A stretch of DNA of 64,000 bases from Melieria omissa (taxonomy: Eukaryota; Arthropoda; Insecta; Diptera; Ulidiidae), in assembly GCA_963971225.1 (NCBI GenBank), contig OZ020267.1, forward strand, positions 110,378,163 through 110,442,162, written 5' to 3'. Below are positions 22,579-35,185 of this stretch, in pieces. The notes beneath the pieces are model-generated. The model did no database searches. It was given only the letters and a program-made list of their open reading frames with translations, and was not told where the DNA came from. The translations under genes were made by a program, and so were the position numbers. Every line of letters begins with the position of its first letter. The first letter of the stretch is position 1.

Positions 22579-23918
22579 TCTGTACTATTATATAAAAACA
22601 AGTGATGTTGCTTTTTTGAGCCACAATCAGGCAAAAACCACTGAACCGATTTAGATGAAATAAGGACTAAACATTTTTTATCTGGGGGGATGGTACATAG
22701 GCTATATGAGAATGACCACGCCCCTTCTTACGCCCACTATGATAACAAAACTGATCTATGGTATGCTGATCTATAAGGCAATATGGGTATCAAAAGATTC
22801 AGCGTGTTATTGAGGCAAACAGGCTATAACATAATCGGCCACACCCACTTTCCGCGCCCACTAAACTAACAAAACAAAGCTGCGGTACATGTCTGAAAAT
22901 TAATGTTGATGTTAAATGATTCTATGTTTCATAGCGGTAAACAAAAGCTATATAAGGTTGACCACGCCCACCCTATGTTGTATATAAAAATTAATGTATA
23001 TTTGTTTGTTGGTCCCACGACACTAAAACTCAAAAACTTGACAGCCGATTAGTTGAATTTTTCACGGAATGTTCGTCTTGAGTAAGTCTCGGTAACCACA
23101 TAGTGCGAATACAATCCGATAGGTAGGCGTGGCACCTCCTATACAACTTAAATTTTCAATATTGAATATCTTCGGAATGAGAAATCGGGCAGCATTAAAA
23201 TTTGGTGCGGAGCCAACATTTAGATGTTCTCTTTCACTAGTAAATTTTAATGGGCGTTGGACAAGGGGCGTGGCACTTTTTAAATGCCGGTGTAACTTTG
23301 GTACTATAGCGTTCACATCAATGACACTCGGTACGTACGATTTAGTTGTGTTTTTCGATAGGAGGATTGAGATGGGTTTTTGACAAGGGGGCGTGACACT
23401 GCCCATACAACTTAAATTTTCAATATTGAATATCTTCGGAATGAGAAATCGGGCAGCATTAAAATTTGGTATGGGCCACTGTTTAGATGTGCTGTTTCAC
23501 TGGTAAAATTTTGTGAGCGTTGGGCAAGGGGCGTGACACTTTTTAAGCAACTCAAATGTTTTGAATAACCCTGCAACTACAGATCACACATCAAAGATTT
23601 AAGATTTAGATGTGCTCTTCGACATGAGAAATGGGGTGGGTATTGGACGAGGGGCATGGCACCGCCCACAGAACCCAAATTTTTAATGTGGAATAGCTTC
23701 GGAACAATAAGTTGGAAAGCTTGACTGAAATTTTCCGCGGAACTTTAGAACTGAAAGTCCCATATCAATGAAACCGGGTCATACCCTTCAACTGGAGGAA
23801 TGGATTGGGCATTACATAAAAGAGGCGTGGCATCGCCTATAGAGTGTAGTATGAAGAAACTTGATTTATTGGGTCAATTGACTTCAAGCTTGCGTGCAAA
23901 GCCGCGGGGCCCTACCAG
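22579..23918 (+). mobile_element. Helitron-like non-autonomous element
   Basis: The left end TCTGTACTATTATATAAA followed by an ACTGAACCGATTTAGATGAAAT sequence resembles insect Helitron 5' ends, which start with TC and soon carry an 'accgattttgatgaaa' block. The right end GCGTGCAAAGCCGCGGGG followed by CCAG|T resembles Helitron 3' ends (a GC-rich imperfect hairpin then CTRR before T); the canonical CTAG has changed to CCAG. The insertion lies between A and T with no target duplication, as expected. A second 5'-end-like block begins near 22977 (TTGTATATAAAAAT, then GTTTGTTGGTCCCACGACAC). It carries no Rep/helicase coding. Many GGGCGTGGCA and CCACGCCCA motifs fill the interior. Confidence 0.55.
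23138..23670. repeat. Internal tandem repeat of about 264 bp in the Helitron-like element
   Basis: The block ATACAACTTAAATTTTCAAT and the following 70 bp occur at 23141 and again at 23405 with few differences, each followed by a GGGCGTGRCAC block. A more decayed third unit follows near 23640-23700 (GGGGCATGGCACCGCCCA, then AACCCAAATTTTTAATG). Confidence 0.7.
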
Positions 23919-24382
23919 TATTTAATAAATATTTAATAATATAAAGAAAAGTAATATATGAAAAAGTAATAAAACCATCTTGAAAGATGCAAACAAGATA
24001 AAATAGAGCATTTTTAATAACTTTAAGGTCACAGTAATTATTTAAGGGTTAGCAAAGATCAGTGTGCCATTCTGGAATGCTTTCCAGTTCCAGTGATACA
24101 ATTATTCATACAGCATTACCAGACTCTTGTATCTGAGTTTTTCTCTCGAAATAGAAAGAGATCTAATAGAAAATCCAGAGAGAAGTGAACCACAAAAATT
24201 AACCACTAAGGGTTCCGGCATAATTTCCAGGCCGGTCTGGTAATTACTAAACTTGTTTTTTTCTCTTCTCTTTCTTTTGTTTTGTCCCATTGTTAACTTT
24301 ATCTTAATGTACCATTTGTTTCATTTGTCCCTCTAATAATTTCATACTCTTAGATTGAAATTTGAACTAGAATTTTTTAATA

Positions 24383-25668
24383 TCAGGTGTACAACTTTGC
24401 TTCCGCCGTTTTCCGATAGGTGGCTGTACCGGCTGAGGCTGGTTGAAATACATAGATGGTAATGCCTTTAAAGTGAGTGTGGACAGTGCCTAACGAATTG
24501 TCATCGCCGTTTCAGTGACAGTTGTTCTTGTTTTCGTATTATTCACGCTCGAAAATGTCCGTTTATGTGCCCAATTCTCGCCATTTGCGGGAAGTTTTAC
24601 TTTTCTGTTACAATTCGAAAAAAAATGCAGCTGAAGCGCATCGAATGCTCTCAGAACCTTACGGTGATGCTGCTCTGAGTGAAAGAACGTGTCGGGAGTG
24701 GTTTCAACGTTTTAAAAATGGTGATTTCGATGTCGAAGACAAACATGGTGGTGGAAGAGAAAAAACCTTCAAAGATGAACAACTGGAAGCATTGCTTGAT
24801 GAAGATTCGTGCCAAACCCAAGAAGAGCTTGCCGAATCGTTGGGAGTGAGTCAGCAAGCCATTTCAAAACGTCTCAAGGCCCTGGGCATGATTCAGAAAG
24901 AAGGAAACTGGGTGCCGTACGAGTTGAAACCGAGGGACATCGAGCGCCGTCTATTTGTATGTGAGCAACTGCTTCAAAGACAAAATCGTAAGGGGTTTTT
25001 ACATCGAATCGTAACCGGTGATGAAAAGTGGGTTCGATACGATAATCCTAAACGCAGAAAATCATGGGGAAAGCCCGGGCATGCTTCTTCGTCGAAGGCA
25101 AAACCGAATATTCACGGCGCCAAGGTTAGGATTTGTATTTGGTGGGATCAGCTCGGTGTGATTTACTACGAGCTCTTAAAACCGGGTGAAACCATCATAG
25201 GAGATCGCTACCGAACGCAACTGATGCGCCTTAGTCGCGCGCTAAAAGAACAGCGGCCACAATATCAAGAGCGACATGACAAAGTCATCCTCCAACACGA
25301 CAATGCTCGGCCTCACATCGCAAAAGTGGTCAAAAGTACCTGGAAACGCTGAAATGGAAAGTCTTGCCCCACCCGCCGTATTCCCCAGATGTCGCCCCTT
25401 CTGACTTCCACCTATTCCGTTCGATGGCACACGGCCTGGCAGATCAACATTTTCAATCCTTCGAAGAATTGGAAAAATGGATTGCTTCATGGATAGCGTC
25501 AAAAGAGGACTCCTTTTTTCGAGCCGGGATCCGAAAATTGCCGGAAAGATGGGAGAAAGTTGTCGCTAGCGACGGACAATACTTTGAATAATACATCTTT
25601 AAGCACTTTTTCGCAATAAAGCTTTTAATTTTGGAAAAAAAATGGCGGAAGCAAAGTTGTACACCTGA
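24383..25668 (+). mobile_element. Mariner transposon, near-complete copy
   Basis: 1286 bp flanked by TA (24381-24382 and 25669-25670). The ends are perfect inverted repeats of at least 25 bp beginning TCAGGTGTACAACTTTGCTT. It encodes a DD34D mariner transposase on the plus strand, broken only by one missing base. An internally deleted relative lies at 56319-57070 on the opposite strand with the same ends. Confidence 0.96.
24555..25591 (+). pseudogene. Mariner transposase with a single-base frameshift
   Basis: The start MSVYVPNSRHLREVLLFC is followed by a helix-turn-helix region and the catalytic triad: VTGDEKWVRYDN (first Asp), LQHDNARPH (second Asp) and YSPDVAPSDFHLF (third Asp). The frame closes early after KVVKSTWKR, while the C-terminal 75 residues continue in another frame from about 25335. 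At 25331-25336 this copy has four A's (TCAAAAGTACC); the 56.3-kb copy has five and stays in frame, so a one-base deletion in a homopolymer explains the break. Otherwise the protein is intact (about 345 residues expected). Confidence 0.93.
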
Positions 25669-28600
25669 TACTATGAGACATATTGGCAACCCTACCACAA
25701 TCATACAAGCGACTAAGTAAATAAACTTAATTATTGCACTTGAAAACCACAAAGGGTTGAAGGGTGGTGTGCAGCAATGTTGTAGTCATTCTTCTGTGTC
25801 GATCAACTGTCAACCAAAAAGCCATTAAACGCTGTCAGAGCAGAACTAAGATAAATAAATGTCGACTTGTAGTACTTAACGCCCTCGCTTCCGAGTTGTT
25901 ATGATTGTTATTATTAACACTTTTTTTGTTGTGGTTTTTGTGCGCCAGTGAAAACACTTGAGCCGTGCAAAAGTGTCGCTGCGACACGCCCGCCAAAATT
26001 TCATACATCACACATACACACACACACACACTAAATATGTGTGTATAGCCTGTTTGAATGCCCAATTCACACAGTCAGGCACAGCTGACGCTGCATGTGG
26101 CCCGTTGCGGATGCGGCTTGTGTTGTTGGCGGCAAAAAGGGCCTTCAACTTGACACTTTAACGCACAAGTGGCCAGTCACGTTTTACAGTCGCACCGCAC
26201 AAGTACAGCAATAATAATAACAACAATTATAATAACAGCAACAACAATTACGTGTATAGCAACCAGTCAACAAGCATCAATTGTACATAACATTTTACTG
26301 GTTGGTGCTGTTGCTGTATGTTGCTGCCGGTGTTGTTGTTGTTGTTGTTGTCGTTGCTGAGTACGCGTTAAGTGTGCGCGCGTTGTTGGCGCCTGCTCTG
26401 CGCTGGGTGTAGCGCGGCAGTTGTACAAGAAGCTGCAGTGCTGCAAAGTGCTCAGGGGGGAGAGAGGAAGATCGGTGGCAGTGTTAAGCAACAGTTTGGC
26501 TAGAATTGTGAACAAGAAAAGAATAGTTTTGCGCTGTCATGCCAGAATTTAAGTGCCACTGACGGCTTAAATTAACAATTTATTTATTTATTTCATTTAT
26601 GTATGTTTTGTGGTTTTCTTGTTCTTGTTGTTTTTTGTTTTAATAGTTTCAATTACCGCATGTGATATAAAAAAAAGCATAGAGACGAGATCTTTATTGG
26701 AGGTGAGCGCATAGAGTGTTTGGTGCGTCTTCAGCTGAAGCTTCCGCATTCAGTGTGTTTAGAATTGTTTTGTATGTATGTTTGCGTCTACGTCTACATT
26801 TTTATCTATGTATGTCTTTATGATCTATTTGAAAGATATGGCTGACGTGTGCCTTAAAAATATTGTACAATTTTAGTGAATTAAAAAATATATATGTACA
26901 TATATGACATCAGTCTTAGTGACATAGGGGAGAAGGTTAGCTTAGGTTAGGTAAGCTGGCTGGCCAAGTCAGACACGCATAGACCCTGTTAGGCCCCTAG
27001 CTATACCAGTTATAGCTTCTTAGTGTTGCAGATCGACGTAAAAAAGAATTGGTAAGAATGTGAGTATCTCAAGCGAAGTTCAACAGCGACTAATTGCTAT
27101 GCTTGTGGACGTTTTCTAACACAGAAAGCATTAGGAAGAAGAATAGCGGAAAAATTTTGGAAATAATTTTATGTTATTTTAATAATTAATTAAATAATAA
27201 AATAATATTTTAGTATTCTTGTTTAGCTTCTAAGAATTTGTTCATTGAAGATGAGTAATTGGAAATGAAAGTCGTGCAGTTCTATTATACAGCAGGGAGT
27301 GTCCAAAGGACATAGACACCTAACAGACGTTAGGTCGTTAGACGTTAGACGTTAGACGTTACTGTCAGTCAGTGGTGTGCACCAGGATTTAAAAAATTAT
27401 TTAAAATTATTCAATTTTGGAGGGGTTCCTTCCCCATATTTTGAGCGTTAAATAAGTTGAAATTACATTTGGCAACTGAAATGTTTGGAAGATAAGATAT
27501 TTGGAAGGGGTTTGAACCTAAAAGCCCCTCCTTCTATGCGCTTATGCTGTCTGTTGTACCTCTTGTTCAGTTCATGAGAGTCAGAACGTTGCACAGATGC
27601 ACTTAAAGTGGCTTAAAACATTTAACAAAATAAAAATTAAAAAACTAATCTAAAGATGAGAAATATTTATGATTGAACCATAATTATAAACACAATATTC
27701 GGCTAATTCCTAACTTTTTGCTTAGTAGTTATGAAAACCGATTCAATCAAGACTAATTTACTTATTGGCCATGACAAAAGTTTTGTCTTACAAAGTAAAA
27801 ATTCAATGAAATCATTTACTTTGATCAACAACGACTACACTTGATGTCTCTTAAGGTTTGATAGAGTGAAGCAGACTTGTTGCTAGTATTAAGAAAAAAG
27901 AAAAAAATTAAGGTCTTGACTTAAACAACTTAAATATTTTCATCTATACTTACTTTTCAGTAAATTATTTAACATCTAATAATTTTTACTTACAACCCAA
28001 ACTGCTGCGCTGTTTCTGCTACCTTGTACAACAGTGATTACCAAATTTTACCACCAACAGGTACATTTGGTCATTAATTGACGTTCATCATAAAACACCA
28101 AAACATTTTTAAATTATAAGAAAACAACTACAAAATAGACATCCACCCAATAACATTTGGCCCTCGTTCCACTTTTGACTGGCAGCATACAGGTGCAACT
28201 TCATTAAGCAGCAATGTCAATAATTTCACAATTTTATGCACTTGCGACATGCTGTGCGTCAGGTCAGTCTGCCTGCCAGTCAGACTATTCAACAGTTCGT
28301 ATGATCGTCATTGACTCTTTACCACCGCGTATAGAAACAATTTTTACACAAATTTATATTGTGGCACTTTTTGGTGTTTTTTTTTTGTTTTTTGGTGTAT
28401 TTTTTGTTGTAGTCAGCTGCATGGCTGTTGAGCACTAAACATGTCAAATGCCTCAAAGTTGATAATTAACTTATAAAAAAAATTACACAAATATATAAAT
28501 AATTTTTTAAAGGGGCATTGAGCGGTGTAGAGTTTGATTAGTTGGTTAGCGCAGTGAAGAAGAGTTAATTTAATTTAACATTAATGCAATTTGTTGGTTT

Positions 28601-31600
28601 TTGTATTGTTACTAAAAATAATTTCTGTTTAAAATATAACTTTGTATTGAGGACACAAAATTCTTTCAATACTTTTTTGCAAAGGCTTTCACAAAGTTTA
28701 TAAAATTGAGTTGTAAAAACTCAAAACTGTAGAGAAGCATTAAGCTTCGATTTTAAAGAAAGTTTTTGAAGTTTCTGCAATGTTCAAATCATTTCTGTTT
28801 TGATCTACTTTCTCCTTTTTAAATAATTTTATTGAGAATAAAAATGTATTAAGAGTTCTTAATTCAATTTACAATAATATCAAGAAGAGTACAAAACACA
28901 AGTGAAAGTAGAAAATATTAATAAGGAACAATAATATTTTTGTTTATTAAAATAAGCATTTCATTTTTTCAACAATCTTATTTCGATCTTATATACTTTC
29001 TGTTTTATTACTCTCTGACATTCGCCAACATTATTTACCAAAAAGCGCTGTCTAACAGTTCTGACCTCAATTTTTAAGCCATATTTCTGCTACTATAATG
29101 GAAAATGACTTCATTCAAAAAATACTTTTGCGAGGCGCGAGCGTGCTTCTTAAAGTGCCAACCACAATGGACAAGACTTATCTTGAAAAATTTATCTCAG
29201 AATGTATGCCAATAAATACTTAAATCGAACGACTGATTTAGAATCTTAATAAACAAATCTATCGTAAACAAGTGAAATTTGTTTTTGGAAAAATCATTGC
29301 ATCACAAAAACGTGCGTGCCATCGCCGTAGAAGGAATTGCATTTATGACTTCAAAACAAAATTTGATGACTTCCATAAATTTTCTTTTAATTTGTATGTC
29401 AGTTTATTTTTATGCCATCGGAACATAAAAAATTGTGTCATATTTAAAGAAGTATTCCTTGACTTTTTCAGCATATCCCGATCACCAAACATTGTCTGCC
29501 ACTTTGGTTATAGTCTTCTATTGTTAGCCACTTTCATATATTTAATTTAATTTAATTTAAATATTCTAAAAATTACACAAACAACTTGTCTTCAACCAAA
29601 GAACACGTCATATAGACAAGGCGTGTCATACAGCTTTTGTGCACATTTTTGGCTATGACTAGATAATTGACATATAAATTGTCCATAAAAAATCGCAACA
29701 AATTTTCAATGAAATTTATTTTTAATTTTTAAAATTTTTCTTTTATTTTGTATGCTAAAATTTGGCACAGAGTTCAATCACCAATTGTTGCTACATAGCA
29801 AAAAAAATTAAATTCATTTAATTGGTAATAAATTTTTGTACATACAAATTTAATTGACATAGTGCTGGTGTAGCGATGCTGTGGCCGACACTGCCAACTC
29901 GTAGACAGCATTGGACGTCATGTTACCGAATTTGGCGTACACGAGGTGTGTTCGAATGGTAGCAAATATTTTTTTGAAATCATTTAAACGGTAAATTTTC
30001 ATATGGCTACAAATACTAAAAGCAACTAATGATTTATGTGTAATATTCTAAAGTCAAATCAAAAGACTTAAGCGGCAAACGTGAAGGCTCTGTTTTGATA
30101 TTATAGAAGCTAATAGTATGCAATAAAATTGGTTATACAGCCTTGAATTGGTGCTTAGAAATGCTTTTGATTAGCCAGTAACAGCATTGTCAAAATTCCA
30201 AAGAAAGCTGTGAGTATTAAGAAAACATTGAGAAAGCGACTTATAAGCACAGCAGCAATTTAAGTCATGAAATCTTGAAAAATATTCAAGGAACACTCCT
30301 TTATTCCATATAAAGAAACATCAAATTAATGAGATTTAAATCCAACCCACACTCGACAATTGTAAGAGAAAAAATTTAAGCAACGATGGCAGACATATTG
30401 GCAGCTAGACAGACCAAACTGCTGAAAATGCATCAATTATACAAGTCTGGCAAACCTTTTTTCGGTTTTTTGATAATATATCAAGTGACAATAATTGAAC
30501 CCAGTAAGCATTGAAGTAATTTGATTTAAGCATTTTCTGTATACAGAAAGCAGTAATTGAATTTTGATATATATATATAAATGCTTCAGCATTTATCTCA
30601 GTTTCTAACGCAGTCACTGTCTCACTCTCTAGTCTCAAGGTTAATGCCAAAAGTCCTCTCCATATGAGTCTTTGTTGTACCTACTAGCTCAACTAATGTC
30701 TTTATAGAATAATAAATTATTTTCCAACAGCGCAACCAACCCATCGCTTCTGAACGGTTCTAACTCCAGCACTTTTTTTGCCTTCAGCCATTTAGCTCTT
30801 CTTGCTGTACAGTAAATTAAACTCAAAACGCATTTGTATGTCGCACATATTGATGTCACCATCACGTTGTGTTGTGGTGTGGTGTGTTGGCATCAGTCAT
30901 GGGCGTTGATTGATGCCTGGAGATGTGCAATATTATATGTGTGTATATTACCACGAAATACAGTTTATGGTATACCACACTGATTCGTTGCATGAAGAGC
31001 GTCCAATAAAAAATTAACAAAATATACGAGAAGGTGCAGCCAATTTTTCAATTTCTGGCTGCGCGCTTTTTTCCTTAGTTTTTGACTTTGCTGACAGCTG
31101 TTGTGGTTGCGTAGTGTTGTTATTGTTGTTGTGCTAAACAAACCGTTACGTGCACGTACACACTTCCACATATGTGAGTTAATGACACTGGTAGCGTGGC
31201 AGCCGCCTGTGACAACACAACAGACAATTTGGTGCCAAATGCTGGTCGCGTGTAGGTTTGTCGCTTAAGTCTTTCGTTTTAAGAATATATGATGGATTTG
31301 CATGGAAAAAGAAATTTTATTTGTTGCGCTAGAAACATGTTATAAGTGCGTTCGAATAGACGTGTGTGTGTGGAGTATGGAGATGAATGCGTGGTTGTCA
31401 ATGCATAAAAAGCAATAGAAAAAAATTACCTACTAAATAATAAATGAAAGAAAATCATGTGTTACGGTGTGCTGCAGTTGAAATTCAAAAAATCTGTAAG
31501 CAACTGTCAAGTTAGGCTATTTCACACGTCAATAACAATAACACTAACAAAATCAACATCAATGTGGCGCACGCAACAACAAGCAACACAACAGTCGCAT

Positions 31601-32221
31601 TTATTTGGAGCAAAATAATTTTCCAAATTCCTACCTAACACTTAATAAACTTGGCAATTTTATGGCATGTCAATTGAAATGTGTACGACGCAAAAATAAA
31701 AAAAAAATGCAAACAAAAAAGTGACAACAATAGCAACAACAGTAATGCAGCAGCACACTGCACACTGTTGTGTCTATAATTTTGTTTGTATACGTTTTTT
31801 TTCACTTTAACAATAAAATGCATAGTGTTAAATTGATTGATAAAGCAACAAAAATATCAAACAACAACTATAACCAAAAACCCACCTGATGTATTATAGA
31901 CATGTTGTGTGTGTATGTGTGTGAGTGTATGACTTTGTGTGCTTTTGCCTAACTCAGTGCGAGTTGCAAACGCCTCAACATTGATTCACCGCTCACATGC
32001 AGCTGCCTGGGCTGTCATTAGCCGTGTTTGCCATATGCGAGACAAGTTAATACATTCAAATTGACCTCACAAAACCAAAAGCTTGTCGTTTGCTTGCACA
32101 AAAACAATATTTCAAAACATTTGAAAATATTTTATATTTGAAAATGCAATTTGAAACGGAAATGTTAATTGTAAAACATCTGTTTTAATAGGTGAAAATT
32201 ATTTATATTTATGTATATTTA
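25669..32221. other. Gene-free AT-rich region with simple repeats
   Basis: I see no host coding sequence in these 6.5 kb. The region holds short microsatellites: a CA run at 26014-26030, a TTG run at 26331-26352 (which creates Cys- and Gln-rich false open frames), and a GTTAGAC triplicate near 27335-27360. It also holds a retroelement tail at 26936-27010. The composition, rich in CAACAA and TTGTTG stretches, is like fly introns or intergenic DNA. Confidence 0.5.
26936..27010 (-). repeat. Non-LTR retroelement 3' tail with AACCT-like units
   Basis: Read on the minus strand, this ends in CAGCTTACCTAACCTAAGCTAACC, preceded by GGCCAGCCAG. The layout matches the 3' end of the larger relic at 32222-33400 (GGCCAAGACAGCC then AACCTAACCTTACC). 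It is probably a severely 5'-truncated copy. Confidence 0.5.
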
Positions 32222-33400
32222 GGTGGTTAGGTAAGGTTAGGTTAAAGTGGCTGTCTTGGCCTGGACTTGCCGAGAGACACACGTAAGCCACGAAATGGGC
32301 CCGTTGTGATACAAGTTGAAAGGTCTGCCTTACTGCAAGTCGAGAAGCCTATTCAAGCCATTTCGAAGAGTTGATGAACTCAAGCAAGTCTTTGATGCTA
32401 GCTGAACTGAGGTCATTTAAGTTATCGAAGAAAGGAGAGCCTAGGGTTTTCCATCTTCGTCTAAATTGATAGAGCCGGACAGTTGCAGAGAAGGTGGCTG
32501 ATCGATTCCTCCTCCTCTTCATTGCGGCAACTGCCCATCTGTTGACGCCTAGTCTGAAGGCATGGCATCCGAATAGACAGTGGCCTGTCAAGATTGCGAC
32601 GACCATGCCAATGTGCTGCCTGCTAAGCAAAATAAGTGCTCTTGTTCGCCTAAGATCAAAAGTAGTCCAGAGCTGCTTGGTTATGGTACTTGTGTTCTCC
32701 CCTTGCCATCGCCTTTTGGTCTTTTCGAGGAAGCGGGAGCAGATCGTTAGTTTACAGGAAGCAAGAGGAATGCTTGCCGTAACTGTGGTGTTGAAGTACG
32801 GGAGGGTGGTGCGACGTCTGGCAAGCTCATCACCTACGCAGTTTCCACTGATCATTTAGTAGGGAGAGGCAAAGATAACCACTTTCGATGTGGTTGAGAC
32901 CTTCTGGAGGGCTTTAACTGCTGCCTGGCTGTCAGTGAAAAGCATAGAAAGGGTTTTGAAAATTACTAGAACGTCCGCTTGGAAGACACTGCAGAAATCT
33001 GGAAGACGAAAACATTCTTCCATTGGTGGATTTTCACACATTACTCCACCCCTTACTCTGCCATCCAGTTTGGAGCCGTCAGTGTAAAAACATACTCCTG
33101 TTTTCGGAACCGTGTCCTGTTCCCACTCCTATCTATGAGGTATGAGGGCTAAGAATTTAGAATCGAAAACATATGATGGTAACGAGTAGTCTATGTTGTC
33201 ACGTAGGTCAGGTGAACTGCCTAGAATCTGGCAGTGACCGAAATCAGTACGTGTCCATCTATTGATGGTGTTTAGTCTCACTGCAGAGAGGATAGCCGTT
33301 TGTTTACCGAAGAGGTCAACAGGAAAAAACTGGCCCCAGTTATTATGAGCGTCGCCGATCTTTGAACTAAATCCAGCGGTTTCTGGGTGGTTAGACAAAG
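32222..33400 (-). mobile_element. RNase H-bearing non-LTR retrotransposon, 3' relic
   Basis: Minus-strand fragments of the C-terminal end of a LINE polyprotein: a stretch before RNase H (LSAVRLNTINRWTRTDFG), the RNase H motifs FYTDGSKLDGRV, FQADVLVI and FTDSQAAVKAL, then GNCVGDELARRRT, then a C-terminal zone with LLSRQHIGMVVAILTGHC. Several frame breaks are present, and the part between the DSQAA helix and the GNCV-DELA motif is deleted. The 3' end (left edge) is a tail of AACCT-like units at 32222-32245. This architecture suits LOA/I/R1-type elements; the exact clade is inferred. Confidence 0.75.
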
Positions 33401-33439
33401 AAGTTGTAAAATGTTGGTAAACATTTTTAAATAAAACGA

Positions 33440-35185
33440 ATCTGTTTAAATGGATACAAAATTTATAAATACTCTAAAATAAAATTTTAGGTGGCCAAAT
33501 AAGCCTTAAGGTACAAATAAATAAAACATCTATTTGAATGGGTACAAAACTTATGAAAATTGTTAAATAAAGTTTCAGGTGTCCAAAGGATCTTTAAAAT
33601 TGTATCTCAAATAAATAAAAAATCTATTTACACGAGTGCACTATTACAAAAAAATTGAAAATGCATTTTTAGGTGACCAACGAAGCTTTAAGATTGTAGC
33701 CCAAATAAGAAAGAAAAGCAATTTGAATGGGTACACAAATTATAAAAATTTTAAAATATAATTTTAGGTGACCGAATGTGTTTGAATTTGTTTGAATGGA
33801 TACAAGATTTATAAAAAATTTAAAATAAAATTTAAGATGACCAAAGAAGCTTGAAAATGGTGGTCCAATAAAATAAAAAATCCATTTGAATGGGTACAAA
33901 ATTTATGAAAATAGTAAAATAAAATTTTAGGTGTCCAAATAAGCTTTAAAATTGCATCTCAAATAAATAAAAAATTTATTTGAACGAGTACAATATTTAA
34001 AAAAATTGTGGCCAAATTAGCTTTAAAATTGTAGCCCAAATATTTATATATAGGGTGTTTTTTTTAGAGGTTTGTTTTTCGAATAGAGATAAAACTGGCA
34101 TTTTGTGGTCAAATCTGGCAACTCTAATGTCATTTATGTTCAGTTTGGTTTGCCATTTCATCATGAACAGGTTGACAAAAGAACAACGCTTGCAAATCGT
34201 GCAAATTTATTTCGAAAATAATGGTTCAGTTCGCGAAGTTTACCGCAAGCTCCGTCTATTTTATGGTCGACATAATCGTCCATCAGAGTAAAATCGGTCC
34301 ATCCATCGGTTAACCATGGGTCGTTTTCGCACTACGTTTACTCTATGTGATAATACGCATCCGCAGAGACGTCGAACAGTGCGCACCGAAGAAACAATTG
34401 CCGCTGTAGAGCAAAATGTTGAAGAGGACCCGAATGAATCGATTCGCCACCGTGCACAGCAATTGGAGCTTTGTCCATCAACTTTGTCCATCAACAAAAT
34501 TGGACCTGTAGAATTGGCTTTATTCGAGCCAGCCGCGGCGGCCACATGCCCGAAATCATATTTAAACATTAATGGCATAAAATTATCCTTCCAATAAAGC
34601 CAAATTGATGGACATTAAAACGATTTTTTTGTGTTTTATTTCAATTCGAAGTTCTATACCTTTAAAAAAACACCCTATACAAACTCTGTTTGAATGACTA
34701 AAAAATTTGTTTATGAATTTTTTAGTCACATTTTAAGGTAAAATTTCAGGTATCCAAAGAAGCTTTAAGATTATAGCCCAAAAAATAATAAAAGCAATTT
34801 TGATGAGAATAAAATATATACAAAATTTTAAAATAAAATTGTAAGTTGTCAGAGAAGCTTAAAAATTGTATCTCAAATAAATACAAAATCTATTTAAATG
34901 AGTACAATACTTAAAAAATGAAAAAAAACAATTTCAGTTGGCCAAAGAAAACCCAAATAAATAAAAAAAACAATTTGAATGGGTACTAAATTTGAAAAAC
35001 ATTTTAAATATAATCTTAGGTTGCCAAAAAAGCTTTAAAATTGTGATCTAAATAATTAATAAATGTATGAAAATTATGTATCAGAAAGTTATCTGACTAT
35101 CTATCGTCCAAATAAATATAAAAATATATTTAAATAGTGACAAAATGTATACAAATTATTTAACAAACATTTCGTTGGTCAAAGA
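33440..35185. repeat. Degenerate tandem array, unit about 90 bp, split by a transposon
   Basis: A recurring block GGTG(G/T/A)CCAAA(G/T)AAGCTTTAAAATTGT is followed by CAAATAAATAAAAAATCTATTTGAATGGGTACAAAATTTATAAAAAT-type sequence. The block appears near 33490, 33579, 33672, 33768, 33836, 33930 and 34009, then after the insertion near 34748, 34844, 34938, 35019 and 35173, mostly 80-96 bp apart. Units differ substantially, so the array is old. The 623-bp element at 34053-34675 interrupts it. Confidence 0.8.
34053..34675 (+). mobile_element. IS630/mariner-type element, internally deleted
   Basis: 623 bp flanked by TA (34051-34052, 34676-34677), with ends GGGTGTTTTTTTTAGAGGT and, in reverse complement, GGGTGTTTTTTTAAAGGT. 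It carries transposase remnants: the N-terminal region MNRLTKEQRLQIVQIYFENN and VREVYRKLR from 34163, a frame break, a middle part EETIAAVEQNVEEDP, and a short C-terminal part ending HMPEIIFKH before the right end. The catalytic core is missing. It inserted into the satellite array. Confidence 0.88.

Noticed and set aside
26169..26515. Cys- and Gln-rich open frames on both strands
   Set aside because: Caused by TTG/CAA simple repeats at 26220-26355.
32222..32245. Telomeric TTAGG-type sequence
   Set aside because: Only a few imperfect units, attached to a LINE relic; far too short for a telomere array, and Diptera do not use this repeat.
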